From contig NZ_JAQBIE010000005.1 of NCBI RefSeq assembly GCF_028294535.1, positions 62,001 through 126,000 of the forward strand: a stretch of DNA of 64,000 nucleotides, read 5' to 3'. The position numbers were made by a program, and so were the translations under genes. Numbering within the stretch: position 1 is the first letter of the stretch; every line of letters begins with the position of its first letter. The notes under the pieces were generated by a model. That model saw only the letters and a program-made list of their open reading frames with translations, did not search any database and was not told the DNA's origin. The stretch comes from Paracoccus onchidii. Its GTDB lineage: Bacteria; Pseudomonadota; Alphaproteobacteria; Rhodobacterales; Rhodobacteraceae. This document shows positions 18,554 to 27,782 of this stretch, piece by piece.

Positions 18554-19171
18554 ATGAAAGCAGGGCTGCCAATAGCGACGTCCGGTATGAAGATCGGGCT
18601 GTTGGGGGGATCGTTTGATCCCGCCCATGACGGGCATTTGCATATCAGCCACGAGGCTTTGCGCAGGTTCAGGCTGGATCGTATCTGGTGGCTGGTAACG
18701 CCCGGAAATCCGTTGAAGTCTCATGGACCTGCGCCAATGGATGCGCGGCTGAGCGGCGCAAGACGAATCGCCGGCTCGTCGCGGATCGTGGTGACCGATA
18801 TCGAGTCGCGACTTGGCACGCGGATGACGGCGGATACGATCGGGCATTTGCAGCGGATCTATCCGAAGATCAGCTTCGTTTGGCTGATGGGATCGGACAA
18901 TCTATGCCAGTTCCATCGCTGGGATCGTTGGCGCGACATTGCCGACAGGGTGCCGATCGGCGTTCTGGCGAGACCTGGCACCCGCAACGCCGCGCGTCAT
19001 TCGCGCTCGGCGCAGTTGATGCGTGCCTGGCGTCTGCCCGAGATCGATGCGCCATTGTTGGCAACCTGTCATGCCCCCGCATGGGTCCTGATCAATCTTC
19101 CCATGTCGTCGCAATCCTCGACGGCGATCCGCAATGCCAAAGCTGCTGCGTCAGCCCGGAGTATATCATGA
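18554..19171 (+). CDS. nadD: Nicotinate-nucleotide adenylyltransferase
   Basis: About 205 residues, converting nicotinate mononucleotide to deamido-NAD. The nucleotidyltransferase signature GGSFDPAHDGH follows the start, WLVTPGNPLKS and WLMGSDNL come next, and a C-terminal SSTAIR stands for the ISSTxIR motif. An in-frame ATG at 18587 (MKIGLLGGSF) would remove 11 residues and is a real alternative. The stop overlaps the dacB start by ATGA. Confidence 0.93.
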   Translation: MKAGLPIATSGMKIGLLGGSFDPAHDGHLHISHEALRRFRLDRIWWLVTPGNPLKSHGPAPMDARLSGARRIAGSSRIVVTDIESRLGTRMTADTIGHLQRIYPKISFVWLMGSDNLCQFHRWDRWRDIADRVPIGVLARPGTRNAARHSRSAQLMRAWRLPEIDAPLLATCHAPAWVLINLPMSSQSSTAIRNAKAAASARSIS

Positions 19172-20589
19172 GCATGATCGATCGGCGCGCCATTCTGGGC
19201 GGTTTGTTGGCAACGCCGGCATTGAGGGCAATGGGGCAGGAGCCGTCGCTTTTTCAGCGTCCTCCGATCAAGCCGGTCCCCGCTACGCCGCAATTGATCA
19301 CCCGTTCCGGCCTGATCGGGAAGGTCGGCTACGCGCTGATTGATCGTCGGGATGGCACGCCGATCGAAGTCGGAGGCGGGGATGTCGCCATGCCCCCGGC
19401 AAGCACGATGAAGGCATTGACGGCGCTATATGCGCTCAACAAGCTGGGCGAGGATTTCCGCTTTCGTACCCGAGTCATGCTGTCAGGCGACACGCTGATC
19501 CTTGCGGGGGGCGGGGACCCGGTACTGAGCACCGATGATCTGGCATCGCTTGCCGATCAGCTTGTTGCAAGTGGCCAGCCCTCGCCCGCGCGCTTTGCCG
19601 TGTGGGGCGGTGCCCTGCCGTCGATCGATGAAATCGCGCCGGCACAGGCCGATCATCTTGCCTATAACCCGGCCCTGTCCGGGATGATCCTGAATTTCAA
19701 CCGAGTGCATCTGGGATGGCAAAGCGGTTCTGGCGGGGCGCGGATGTCCTTGCAGGCCCGTGCAGCTGCGAATTCGCCAAGGGCCTATACGATATCTGCC
19801 GAAGCGGCCGATCAGGCACAGTTATTCGCCTATCGCAAAGATGACCGGCGCGAATACTGGACCGTATCACGTGCCGCCATGCGCAGGCCGGGCAGCCGAT
19901 GGCTGCCGGTCCGCAACCCTGAACTTTATGCTGGCGATGTGTTCCAGACCCTGTGCCGCGCCAAGGGATTGGTTCTGCCAAACCCCGAGGTGATTGCCGA
20001 TCTGCCTGCTGCGACCGAAATTGCCGGACATGACAGTCCGGGTTTGCCGATCCTGCTTCAGGACATGTTGAAATATTCGACCAATCTGACAGCCGAAGCC
20101 ATCGGAATGCGGGCCAGTGGTGCAACGGGTTTGAGGTTTTCGGCCAAAGCGATGCAAGACTGGTATCAGGCGCAAGGATTGGCCGAAGGCTTCGACCTGC
20201 GCGACCACTCGGGGCTTTCGACCGAAAGTCGCGTCAATGCGACGGGGCTGGCGCGGGCAATCTGTCTGGGTGGGAAGGCAAATGAGCTGGCCGCGCTGTT
20301 GAAGCGCAATCCGCTTGATGTCGATCTTGGTGTGCTGGAGGCGCGCGGCTATTCGGTCATGGCCAAGACCGGAACGCTCAATTTCGTTTCAAACCTGGCG
20401 GGGCATCTGCTGATCGACGGAAATGAAGGGGCCTGCTTTGCGATTTTGTGCACCGACGCGCCGCGTCAGCAGGCGTCGGTGGGGCAGGAAAGACCCGCAG
20501 GGGTCTTTGCCTGGACCCGAAATGCCAAGCGTTTGCAACGCGACATCCTGACCGGATGGGCGGAAAAGATGCGGTCCGGGGTGCTCTAA
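19168..20589 (+). CDS. dacB: D-alanyl-D-alanine carboxypeptidase/endopeptidase (PBP4 type)
   Basis: About 473 residues, a class C low-molecular-weight penicillin-binding protein acting in the periplasm on peptidoglycan cross-links. All three catalytic motifs are present: STMK with Ser79/Lys82, the SxN motif in YSTNL near residue 303, and KTGT near residue 400. The N-terminus (DRRAILGGLLATPALRAMG) looks like a signal peptide, possibly twin-arginine-like. Start 19168 overlaps nadD. It ends overlapping the convergent TerB-like gene by three bases. Confidence 0.94.
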   Translation: MSMIDRRAILGGLLATPALRAMGQEPSLFQRPPIKPVPATPQLITRSGLIGKVGYALIDRRDGTPIEVGGGDVAMPPASTMKALTALYALNKLGEDFRFRTRVMLSGDTLILAGGGDPVLSTDDLASLADQLVASGQPSPARFAVWGGALPSIDEIAPAQADHLAYNPALSGMILNFNRVHLGWQSGSGGARMSLQARAAANSPRAYTISAEAADQAQLFAYRKDDRREYWTVSRAAMRRPGSRWLPVRNPELYAGDVFQTLCRAKGLVLPNPEVIADLPAATEIAGHDSPGLPILLQDMLKYSTNLTAEAIGMRASGATGLRFSAKAMQDWYQAQGLAEGFDLRDHSGLSTESRVNATGLARAICLGGKANELAALLKRNPLDVDLGVLEARGYSVMAKTGTLNFVSNLAGHLLIDGNEGACFAILCTDAPRQQASVGQERPAGVFAWTRNAKRLQRDILTGWAEKMRSGVL

Positions 20590-21008
20590 AGCACCCGGTG
20601 GCGCACCTGCGCCGACAACTCGATCGCTGCGGCGTGAAGGCGGGAAATACGCATCTGGTGGCGAATCTCGGCAAGCATTTCGATCTCGCCCTCATAGAGC
20701 CGCCCATCGGCCGCGCCGACATCGCAGGCAAGTGCATAGGCGGTCTCATACAGTTTTTCCGGCAACGCATCCCGGATCAACCCGAACAGCGCATCCAGCC
20801 CGTCTTCCTCTTCGAACAGCGAAATCACCGTCTGGCTGACGGCGCGGATGCGATCATCGTCATATTCCGCGAAAACGGGGGCATGATCGACCATCCGCTG
20901 AATGGCAACCAGTTCCGATGTGCGCATCGTCTGGTCCGAGGCGGAAACCGCGACCATGACAGCGACCAGCGCGTCACAGGCAGAAAATGAGGGTAGTTCA
21001 GTGGTCAT
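20586..21008 (-). CDS. TerB-family (tellurite resistance-like) protein
   Basis: About 140 residues, all-helical, acidic, with the TerB-like pattern ALVAVMVAVSASDQTMRTSEL and later ALACDVGAADGRLYEGEIEML, where DG and E residues form the family's metal-binding-like sites. The start at 21008 (MTTELPSF) has GGAG eight bases upstream; an ATG at 21032 is also in frame. It stands alone between dacB and lysS. TerB-like proteins are widespread and this one need not have anything to do with tellurite. Confidence 0.8.
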   Translation of the reverse strand: MTTELPSFSACDALVAVMVAVSASDQTMRTSELVAIQRMVDHAPVFAEYDDDRIRAVSQTVISLFEEEDGLDALFGLIRDALPEKLYETAYALACDVGAADGRLYEGEIEMLAEIRHQMRISRLHAAAIELSAQVRHRVL

Positions 21009-21099
21009 TGTCACGACTCCGTCTTGTGTCATTGCAAATTATTGACGAACACACAGCCATTCAATAAGGCGTCGTAGCCTTGTAACAGGAGAATATGAC

Positions 21100-22698
21100 A
21101 TGAGCACTCTGCGTGATGCCGCAATGAAATCGAAGGCATGGCCGTTCGAAGAGGCGCGCCGGGTGCTGAAACGGTACGAAAAGAAAGCGCCGGAAAAGGG
21201 CTATGTGCTGTTCGAAACCGGCTATGGCCCGTCGGGCCTTCCCCATATCGGCACCTTTGGCGAGGTTGCACGGACCACGATGATCCGTCGCGCATTCGAG
21301 ATCATCAGCGACATTCCGACGCGGCTGATCTGCTTTTCCGATGACATGGACGGCATGCGCAAGGTTCCCGAAAATGTTCCGCAGCAAGAGATGCTGAACC
21401 GGCATCTTCAAATGCCCTTGACCTCGGTTCCCGATCCCTTCGGCGAATATGACAGCTTTGGTGCGCATAACAATGCCATGCTGCGCCGGTTTCTCGATAC
21501 CTTCGGCTTTGAATACGAATTCGTGAGCGCAACCGATTATTACAAATCGGGAAAATTTGATGAAACGCTGCTGCGCGCGGCCGCGCGTTACGACGATATC
21601 ATGAAAGTCATGCTGGCCAGCCTGCGCGAAGAACGCCAGCAGACCTATAGCTGCTTCCTGCCCATCAGTCCCAAATCGGGTCGGGTTCTGTATGTTCCGA
21701 TCAAGCATGTGGACGCCACCGCCGGAACCATCACCTTCGATGATGAGGAAGGGCAGGAAACGACGCTTCCCGTCACGGGCGGACAGGTCAAGCTGCAATG
21801 GAAGCCCGATTTCGGGGCCAGATGGGCCGCGCTGGATGTCGATTTCGAAATGTATGGCAAGGACCATTCCACCAATACCCCGATCTATGACCGCATCTGT
21901 GAAATTCTTGGCGGAAAAAAACCCGAGCATTTTACCTATGAGCTGTTCCTTGATCAGCACGGACAAAAGATCAGCAAATCCAAGGGCAACGGCCTGTCGA
22001 TTGATGAATGGCTGACCTATGCATCGACCGAAAGCCTGTCGTATTTCATGTATCAAAAGCCCAAGACGGCCAAGCGCATGTATTTCGACGTCATTCCCAA
22101 GGCCGTTGATGAATACCACCAGCAATTGCGCGCCTATCACGATCAGACACCGGAACAGCAGGCGGCCAACCCCGTCTGGCATATTCACGGCGGCGATGTG
22201 CCTCAATCGGATATGGTCGTGCCGTTCCAGATGCTTTTGAACCTGGCATCTGTGGCGGGGGCAAAGGATCGCCAGGGTTTGTGGGGCTTTATTCAGCGAT
22301 ATGCGCCCGACGCCAGCCCGGAAACCCATCCCGCGCTGGATGAGGCGGCCGGATTTGCCGTTCGGTATTTCAATGACTTTGTTGCCCCGACGCGCACTTA
22401 CCGCCTGCCCACCGACATCGAGCGCCGCGCGATGGAGGATCTGGCCGGACGCCTGGCGACCTGGAATCAAGAGGCTGATGCCGAAACGTTGCAATCCATG
22501 GTTTTCGCGATCGGCAAGGATCACGGTTTCGAGCCGCTGCGCAACTGGTTCAGCGCGCTCTATCAGGTGCTTTTGGGGGCGGATCAGGGCCCTCGTTTTG
22601 GTGGCTTTATCGCCCTGTATGGGATTGATGAGACCCGTGCACTGATTGAAAAGGCGCTTGCCGGCGAGCTGGTTTCCGCCGCGTCGGCGCAATCCTGA
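21100..22698 (+). CDS. lysS: Lysyl-tRNA synthetase, class I
   Basis: A 532-residue class I enzyme (also called LysK), the archaeal-type form that replaces class II LysRS in most alphaproteobacteria. The HIGH-like motif is PHIGTF (residues 49-53), and the KMSKS-like loop is KISKSKG near residue 290. Length and C-terminal helical anticodon domain are normal. The ATG at 21100 has AACAGGAGAA upstream. It charges tRNA-Lys in the cytoplasm. Confidence 0.96.
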   Translation: MSTLRDAAMKSKAWPFEEARRVLKRYEKKAPEKGYVLFETGYGPSGLPHIGTFGEVARTTMIRRAFEIISDIPTRLICFSDDMDGMRKVPENVPQQEMLNRHLQMPLTSVPDPFGEYDSFGAHNNAMLRRFLDTFGFEYEFVSATDYYKSGKFDETLLRAAARYDDIMKVMLASLREERQQTYSCFLPISPKSGRVLYVPIKHVDATAGTITFDDEEGQETTLPVTGGQVKLQWKPDFGARWAALDVDFEMYGKDHSTNTPIYDRICEILGGKKPEHFTYELFLDQHGQKISKSKGNGLSIDEWLTYASTESLSYFMYQKPKTAKRMYFDVIPKAVDEYHQQLRAYHDQTPEQQAANPVWHIHGGDVPQSDMVVPFQMLLNLASVAGAKDRQGLWGFIQRYAPDASPETHPALDEAAGFAVRYFNDFVAPTRTYRLPTDIERRAMEDLAGRLATWNQEADAETLQSMVFAIGKDHGFEPLRNWFSALYQVLLGADQGPRFGGFIALYGIDETRALIEKALAGELVSAASAQS

Positions 22699-22786
22699 TC
22701 GGCATTGCCGGCTTTTCGGGCGCGGATTTCGGAACTGACAGTGTTGCGTGGCAGGCCGTTGCGGCGCACGCTGTCTTCATGGGGCG

Positions 22787-22801
22787 TTAACGCTTTGTAA
22801 A
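22787..22801. promoter_or_regulatory. Near-consensus CtrA-type site before the beta-helix gene
   Basis: TTAA, seven bases, then TAAA lies about 70 bases before the start of the spike-like gene. One half-site has one mismatch to TTAA-N7-TTAA. It is suggestive because the window's only perfect site precedes the GTA-like lysis genes. Confidence 0.35.
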
Positions 22802-22869
22802 CTATTTCTTCAGGCAACCCGTATGGTCGCTGGCGCGGCTGGGGCACCGGGCGGTTTGAGGAGATGGAA

Positions 22870-25164
22870 ATGAACATAGCGATTACTGACGGGCTGTTGC
22901 TGATGCCTCCCGCGTTTCACGCGGGGTTGAATGCCTGGTCGCAAAGTGACGGGACATCGGGCAGTGCCACCTGGGCTGTGGCGGACAATGCTGGCATCAA
23001 TCCGGCGGATCAGGATTTCGGCCCGTGTCTTGAAATATACAAACAGCAAACGACGACCAGAATTCGCTTCATGGGCGAAACGCCGATGTTTCCCGGCGTG
23101 TATCTGCGCATTTCTGCGCGTGTCAAAGCCGTGGCGGGCGCCTTGTGCAGTGTCCGCATTGCCGGTTGGGCGGGGAATGGTTCGCGAAATCATGTCAGCG
23201 GCTTGATCGAAACCGGAGAGACGATTCCCTTGCCGGGCTATGGCGAGGTGGTCGAGGTCAGCGCGATTGTCGGGGTCGGGTCGCGCGATGGCGTCGATAT
23301 GGGTTGGGGGACCGTGCCGGTCTATGGTCATTTCGGACTGGATCTGGTCGGGGCGAATGGCGGTGCGATCCGCATTGAATCCATCCGGATCGAGGATGTG
23401 ACCTCGGCTTTCATTCCGTCGCTGATCGATTGGGTGGATGTGCGCGATTATGGTGCCGTCGGCGATGGTGTCACCAATGACCGTGCCGCGTTTCTGGCCG
23501 CTGATCAGGCCTCGGATGGTGGTTGGGTGCTTGTGCCCGATGGAGAATTCTTCATCGATGGCGATCTGGGTATCCAGAGCCCGATCCGTTTCAAGGGCAA
23601 GTTGAAAACGCCCGCCTCGACACGAATATCTTTTCTGCAAAGCTTTGACTTTCCGACCTATGCAGATGCGTTTGGCGACGAGGCGTTGGGATTGGAAAAG
23701 GCGTTGCAGGCGCTGTTTGGCTATACGGATCATGTGTCTCTGGACTTGCGCGGTCGCCGGGTCGAGCTGGATCGACCTATTCGCGTCGACCAGATTGCAC
23801 CCGCGCTTAGCGATTTTTCCAATCGGCGCGTGATTTGCAATGGCAGCCTGTTGGCCGTGGCGGATGGCGATTGGTCCACGGGCACGACGAACAGTCGCGC
23901 CACCTATGATCCGGCCACGCCGACCCGGTTGAGCAATGTCGAAAACGTCGCTTCTATTGAGATTGGCAGCCGGATCAGTGGAAACGGGGTGGGGCGCGAA
24001 GTCTATGTCAACGGCAAGGATGTGGCGCGCGGGCGGCTGGAGCTTTCACAACCGCTCTATGGTGGCGCAGGCACGCGGAATTACAGCTTCGAAAGATACC
24101 GCTATTTGCTGGATTTTTCGGGTGTCGAACAGATCGATCGTCTGAATTTCGTGGATCTGGACATCAACTGCAATGGCGTCGCCAGCGCGATCATGCTGGC
24201 CCCGAAGGGCGAAATGATTGCAATGCGCGACTGTTACGTGACCCGGCCAAGGGATCGAGCGATTACTTCGATTGGGCGTGGCTGTCAGGACATGCTGATT
24301 GATCGCTGCCAATTTTTGTCGAACGAGATGGAGCTGCCGACACAGCAAAGAAGCAGCATCGCGATCAATGTGAACGCCAATGATGTGAAGATGCGCAACA
24401 ACCGGTTCGTTCGCTTTGCACATTTCATGGTTGCTTGCGGTGGCGGGCATATCATCTCGGGCAATCATTGGTTCCAGGGCGACAACAGCAATGACGGGTT
24501 GCGCTATGCGGGGCTGGTGCTGACGCAGAAGAATGTCCAGACAACGATTTCAGGTAATTACATCGACAATGCTTCGATCGAATGGACCAATGAACATAGC
24601 GCCTATCCCGATTTCAGCGGCAGCGAGTTCAGTTTCGGCGGATTGACCCTGACCGGGAACACATGCCTATGCAGCAAGACGGTGCCCTGGTTCACGTGGT
24701 TGACGGTCAAGCCGTTTGGCAGCGGTCATTTTGTTCATGGTCTGAGTGTGGTCGGCAATGTGTTCAAGGCGCTGAACAATTCCATCGACCGGATCGAACG
24801 GGTCGACACATCGATTGCGGATCTTGATTACAACAATATGCGCAACGTCCAGTTCGAGGCGAATACCTTCAACGGGGTGGTCAACTATGTCTCGAATCCG
24901 TTGATGGTGATCCACACGCAATCCAGCCTGAATGATGCATGGACCTTGCCGGTGGTCGAAGGGTTGCCGTTTCAGGGCTGGGCGAAATCCGTGCAATCGG
25001 TCGTTGCCGAGGGCCCGATCACGAATTCATCGGGTCAGCAGGTCGACGCGATGCCTTGGGTGCAAACGCATATCGGTTCGACAAAACGTCAGGTTCGCTT
25101 GAATTGGAACCAGCGGTTGAAGGGCAAGATCTGTGTCTATGCGCGCATGGATCGACCGCAATAG
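22870..25164 (+). CDS. Right-handed beta-helix (GH28/pectate-lyase-like) protein, possible GTA tail spike
   Basis: About 764 residues with no signal peptide or membrane segment. The N-terminal ~190 residues form a beta-rich domain. Then VDVRDYGAVGDGVTNDRAAF marks the start of a pectate-lyase-superfamily helix of the type used in phage tail spikes, and repeated SGN/TGN turn signatures (ISGNHWF, ISGNYIDN, LTGNTCL) continue to residue ~690. GAGGAG sits six bases before the ATG at 22870, better spaced than the ATG at 22864. R. capsulatus GTA uses a tail-fibre protein encoded away from its main cluster; this may be the counterpart, but a non-GTA surface enzyme is not excluded. Confidence 0.7.
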   Translation: MNIAITDGLLLMPPAFHAGLNAWSQSDGTSGSATWAVADNAGINPADQDFGPCLEIYKQQTTTRIRFMGETPMFPGVYLRISARVKAVAGALCSVRIAGWAGNGSRNHVSGLIETGETIPLPGYGEVVEVSAIVGVGSRDGVDMGWGTVPVYGHFGLDLVGANGGAIRIESIRIEDVTSAFIPSLIDWVDVRDYGAVGDGVTNDRAAFLAADQASDGGWVLVPDGEFFIDGDLGIQSPIRFKGKLKTPASTRISFLQSFDFPTYADAFGDEALGLEKALQALFGYTDHVSLDLRGRRVELDRPIRVDQIAPALSDFSNRRVICNGSLLAVADGDWSTGTTNSRATYDPATPTRLSNVENVASIEIGSRISGNGVGREVYVNGKDVARGRLELSQPLYGGAGTRNYSFERYRYLLDFSGVEQIDRLNFVDLDINCNGVASAIMLAPKGEMIAMRDCYVTRPRDRAITSIGRGCQDMLIDRCQFLSNEMELPTQQRSSIAINVNANDVKMRNNRFVRFAHFMVACGGGHIISGNHWFQGDNSNDGLRYAGLVLTQKNVQTTISGNYIDNASIEWTNEHSAYPDFSGSEFSFGGLTLTGNTCLCSKTVPWFTWLTVKPFGSGHFVHGLSVVGNVFKALNNSIDRIERVDTSIADLDYNNMRNVQFEANTFNGVVNYVSNPLMVIHTQSSLNDAWTLPVVEGLPFQGWAKSVQSVVAEGPITNSSGQQVDAMPWVQTHIGSTKRQVRLNWNQRLKGKICVYARMDRPQ

Positions 25165-25187
25165 GTGGGGGTGATCCGCAGTACTCC

Positions 25188-25221
25188 AAGGCCGCCCGCA
25201 GCTTGCTGCGCGGTGGCCTTT
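25188..25221 (+). terminator. Terminator after the beta-helix gene
   Basis: AAGGCC...GCAGC-TT-GCTGC...GGCCTTT forms a long, slightly interrupted hairpin ending in a short T run, shortly after the stop. Confidence 0.7.
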
Positions 25222-25279
25222 CCATATCGCGGTCGGCTTGTGAAAGATTTACAAATCTGGAGAAAATCTGGTCAATTAA

Positions 25280-25300
25280 TTTACAAAAAAATGCTGTAAA
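25280..25300. promoter_or_regulatory. Inverted repeat TTTACA-N9-TGTAAA upstream of acsA
   Basis: A perfect 6-bp inverted repeat lies in a markedly AT-rich stretch (about 25235-25345) in front of acsA. A further ATTTACAAA occurs just upstream near 25250. It is a candidate operator for control of the acetate genes; no protein can be assigned. Confidence 0.4.
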
Positions 25301-25423
25301 AAAAAATACTTAACAAGCTATCGTGAATGTGATTAACATCTGGGTACGTCTGTTGTGCGGCCTGTGACATATCTTGCGATGGGGAATGGTCTGGCCGCGT
25401 CAATGCTGTGAGGAGGGGACTTG

Positions 25424-27379
25424 ATGACGACGGCTGCCGCTGAAAAAATTGCCATACCTGCGGGCTTTGAAAACGCGCATGTCGGACCGGATCGTTATGC
25501 GGATCTATACGCTGAATCAATCAGCGATCCCGAAGCGTTCTGGGGCCGGGAAGGCAAGCGGCTTGACTGGATCGAACCCTATACCAAGGTCAAGAACACC
25601 AATTTCGCTTTTGGCGATGTCAGCATCAAGTGGTTCGAGGACGGGGTGCTGAATGCCAGCGTGAACTGTGTCGATCGTCATTTGAAGGATCGTGCGGACC
25701 AAACAGCCATTATCTTCGAACCCGATGATCCCCAGGCCGAAGCGCAGCATATCACCTATGCGGAATTGTCCGAAAAGGTGAACCGTTTCGCCAATGTCTT
25801 GCTCAGTCAGGGCGTCATGCGTGGTGACCGGGTTGTGATCTATCTGCCGATGATCCCGGAAGCCGCCTATGCAATGCTGGCCTGCGCCCGGATCGGGGCG
25901 ATCCATTCAATCGTGTTCGCAGGGTTTTCGCCCGATGCGCTGGCAAACCGGATCAATGATTCCGGCGCCAAGGTGGTGATCACCGCCGATACGGCGCCGC
26001 GTGGCGGGCGGCGCACTGCGCTGAAATCCAATACCGATGCGGCATTGTTGCATTGTTCGGATCGGGTGCGTTGCCTGGTGGTCAAACATACCGGCGACCA
26101 GACGACATGGATCGATGGGCGTGATGTCGACGTCAAGGAACAGATGAAACATGTCAGCCCGGATTGTCCGCCCCGCCCGATGGGGGCCGAGGATCCGCTG
26201 TTCGTGCTGTATACCTCGGGGTCGACCGGAAAGCCAAAAGGTGTTGTGCATTCGACGGGCGGTTATCTGGTCTATGCGGCGATGACCCATCAATATACCT
26301 TCGACTACAAGGACGGGGACATCTTCTGGTGCACGGCCGATGTGGGCTGGGTCACCGGGCACAGCTATATCATCTATGGTCCGCTGGCGAATGGCGCAAC
26401 GACGTTGATGTTCGAAGGCGTGCCGACCTATCCCGATGCCGGTCGTTTCTGGGAGGTGTGCGCCAAGCACAAGGTCAATCAGTTCTACACCGCTCCGACC
26501 GCCATTCGTGCATTGATGGGCAAAGGAACCGAGTTCGTTGAAAAACACGACCTGTCCAGCCTGCGCATCCTGGGAACTGTCGGTGAGCCGATCAACCCCG
26601 AAGCATGGAATTGGTACAACGACCATGTGGGCAAGGGAAAATGCCCGATTGTTGACACATGGTGGCAGACCGAAACCGGGGGACATCTGATTACCCCGCT
26701 TCCGGGCGCGACCGAGACCAAGCCCGGTTCGGCCACCGTGCCGTTCTTCGGGGTCAGGCCCGAGATTCTGGACCCCAGCAGCGCCGAACGTATCGATGGC
26801 AATGGCGTCGAGGGCGTGTTGTGCATCGCCGATAGCTGGCCGGGACAGATGCGCACTGTGTGGGGTGACCACCAGCGCTTCATGGAGACTTATTTCCAGC
26901 AATATCCCGGCTATTATTTCACCGGCGATGGCTGCCGCCGCGATGAGGATGGCTATTACTGGATTACCGGTCGGGTCGATGACGTGATCAATGTGTCAGG
27001 GCATCGCATGGGAACCGCCGAGGTCGAATCCGCCCTGGTCGCGCATGAGCATGTCGCCGAGGCGGCTGTGGTGGGCTATCCGCACGCGCTGAAGGGGCAG
27101 GGGATCTATGCCTATGTCACGCTGATGAACGGGGTCGAGCCATCCGAGGAACTGCGGGCCGAGCTGGAAAAATGGGTGCGTACGGAAATTGGCCCGATTG
27201 CGAAACCCGATCTGATCCAATGGGCTCCGGGCATGCCCAAGACCCGTTCGGGCAAGATCATGCGCCGCATCCTGCGCAAGATCGCAGAGAATGATTTCGG
27301 CAGCCTGGGCGATACATCGACCCTGGCCGAGCCAGAGGTCGTGGATGAATTGATTGCCAACCGCATGAACCGCGACTGA
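25424..27379 (+). CDS. acsA: Acetyl-CoA synthetase (AMP-forming)
   Basis: About 651 residues, activating acetate through acetyl-AMP to acetyl-CoA. Visible are the AMP-binding P-loop [11 protein letters not shown], the A5-type WWQTETGG, the hinge [13 protein letters not shown], and the C-terminal [11 protein letters not shown], where Lys611 is the residue regulated by acetylation in this family. AGGAGGGG precedes the ATG at 25424. It heads the locus: a symporter pair follows in the same direction, so uptake and activation of acetate are encoded together. Confidence 0.97.
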   Translation: MTTAAAEKIAIPAGFENAHVGPDRYADLYAESISDPEAFWGREGKRLDWIEPYTKVKNTNFAFGDVSIKWFEDGVLNASVNCVDRHLKDRADQTAIIFEPDDPQAEAQHITYAELSEKVNRFANVLLSQGVMRGDRVVIYLPMIPEAAYAMLACARIGAIHSIVFAGFSPDALANRINDSGAKVVITADTAPRGGRRTALKSNTDAALLHCSDRVRCLVVKHTGDQTTWIDGRDVDVKEQMKHVSPDCPPRPMGAEDPLFVLYTSGSTGKPKGVVHSTGGYLVYAAMTHQYTFDYKDGDIFWCTADVGWVTGHSYIIYGPLANGATTLMFEGVPTYPDAGRFWEVCAKHKVNQFYTAPTAIRALMGKGTEFVEKHDLSSLRILGTVGEPINPEAWNWYNDHVGKGKCPIVDTWWQTETGGHLITPLPGATETKPGSATVPFFGVRPEILDPSSAERIDGNGVEGVLCIADSWPGQMRTVWGDHQRFMETYFQQYPGYYFTGDGCRRDEDGYYWITGRVDDVINVSGHRMGTAEVESALVAHEHVAEAAVVGYPHALKGQGIYAYVTLMNGVEPSEELRAELEKWVRTEIGPIAKPDLIQWAPGMPKTRSGKIMRRILRKIAENDFGSLGDTSTLAEPEVVDELIANRMNRD

Positions 27380-27511
27380 GCTTGACGAAAACCGGATAGG
27401 GGCCATTGCGGCCCCGCCAAATCACCCTGGTCTTCCCGCCGGGCTGATGGGTGCTGGCACAAGGAAATGGCGGGACGAGGGACATGTCTGAACAGGGAGG
27501 GTTCTAAGGAC

Positions 27512-27769
27512 ATGAGTGACAGACAATCATCAAATGCATATTGGCAGGCCAATCTCAGGATTATCTGGGTCTGTCTGGCGGTCTGGGCGCTGGCATCCTA
27601 TGGGTTTGCCATCATTCTCAGACCATTGGTTTCGGGCATCAAGATCGGTGGCACCGATCTTGGGTTCTGGTTCGCGCAGCAGGGTTCGATCCTGGTCTTC
27701 ATCGTGCTGATCTTCAGCTATGCCGCACGTATGAACAGGCTGGATCGCGACCACGGCGTGGATGAGTGA
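27512..27769 (+). CDS. DUF4212 small symporter subunit
   Basis: An 85-residue protein with two transmembrane helices (~17-37 and ~50-70) and a conserved YWQANLRII start. This is the DUF4212 family, encoded directly before the large subunit of sodium/solute symporters that replace ActP in many proteobacteria. The spacing to the next gene is 13 bases. GGGAGG lies a little far (about 12 bases) from the ATG. Confidence 0.92.
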   Translation: MSDRQSSNAYWQANLRIIWVCLAVWALASYGFAIILRPLVSGIKIGGTDLGFWFAQQGSILVFIVLIFSYAARMNRLDRDHGVDE

Positions 27770-27782
27770 GGAGATCTGATCC

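Noticed and set aside
20586..21008. Tellurite resistance locus
   Set aside because: Only a single TerB-like domain protein is present; terZ, terC, terD and other partners are absent.
21061..22692. A 543-codon minus-strand frame opposite lysS
   Set aside because: It is the antisense shadow of the class I lysyl-tRNA synthetase; no ribosome site or family motif.
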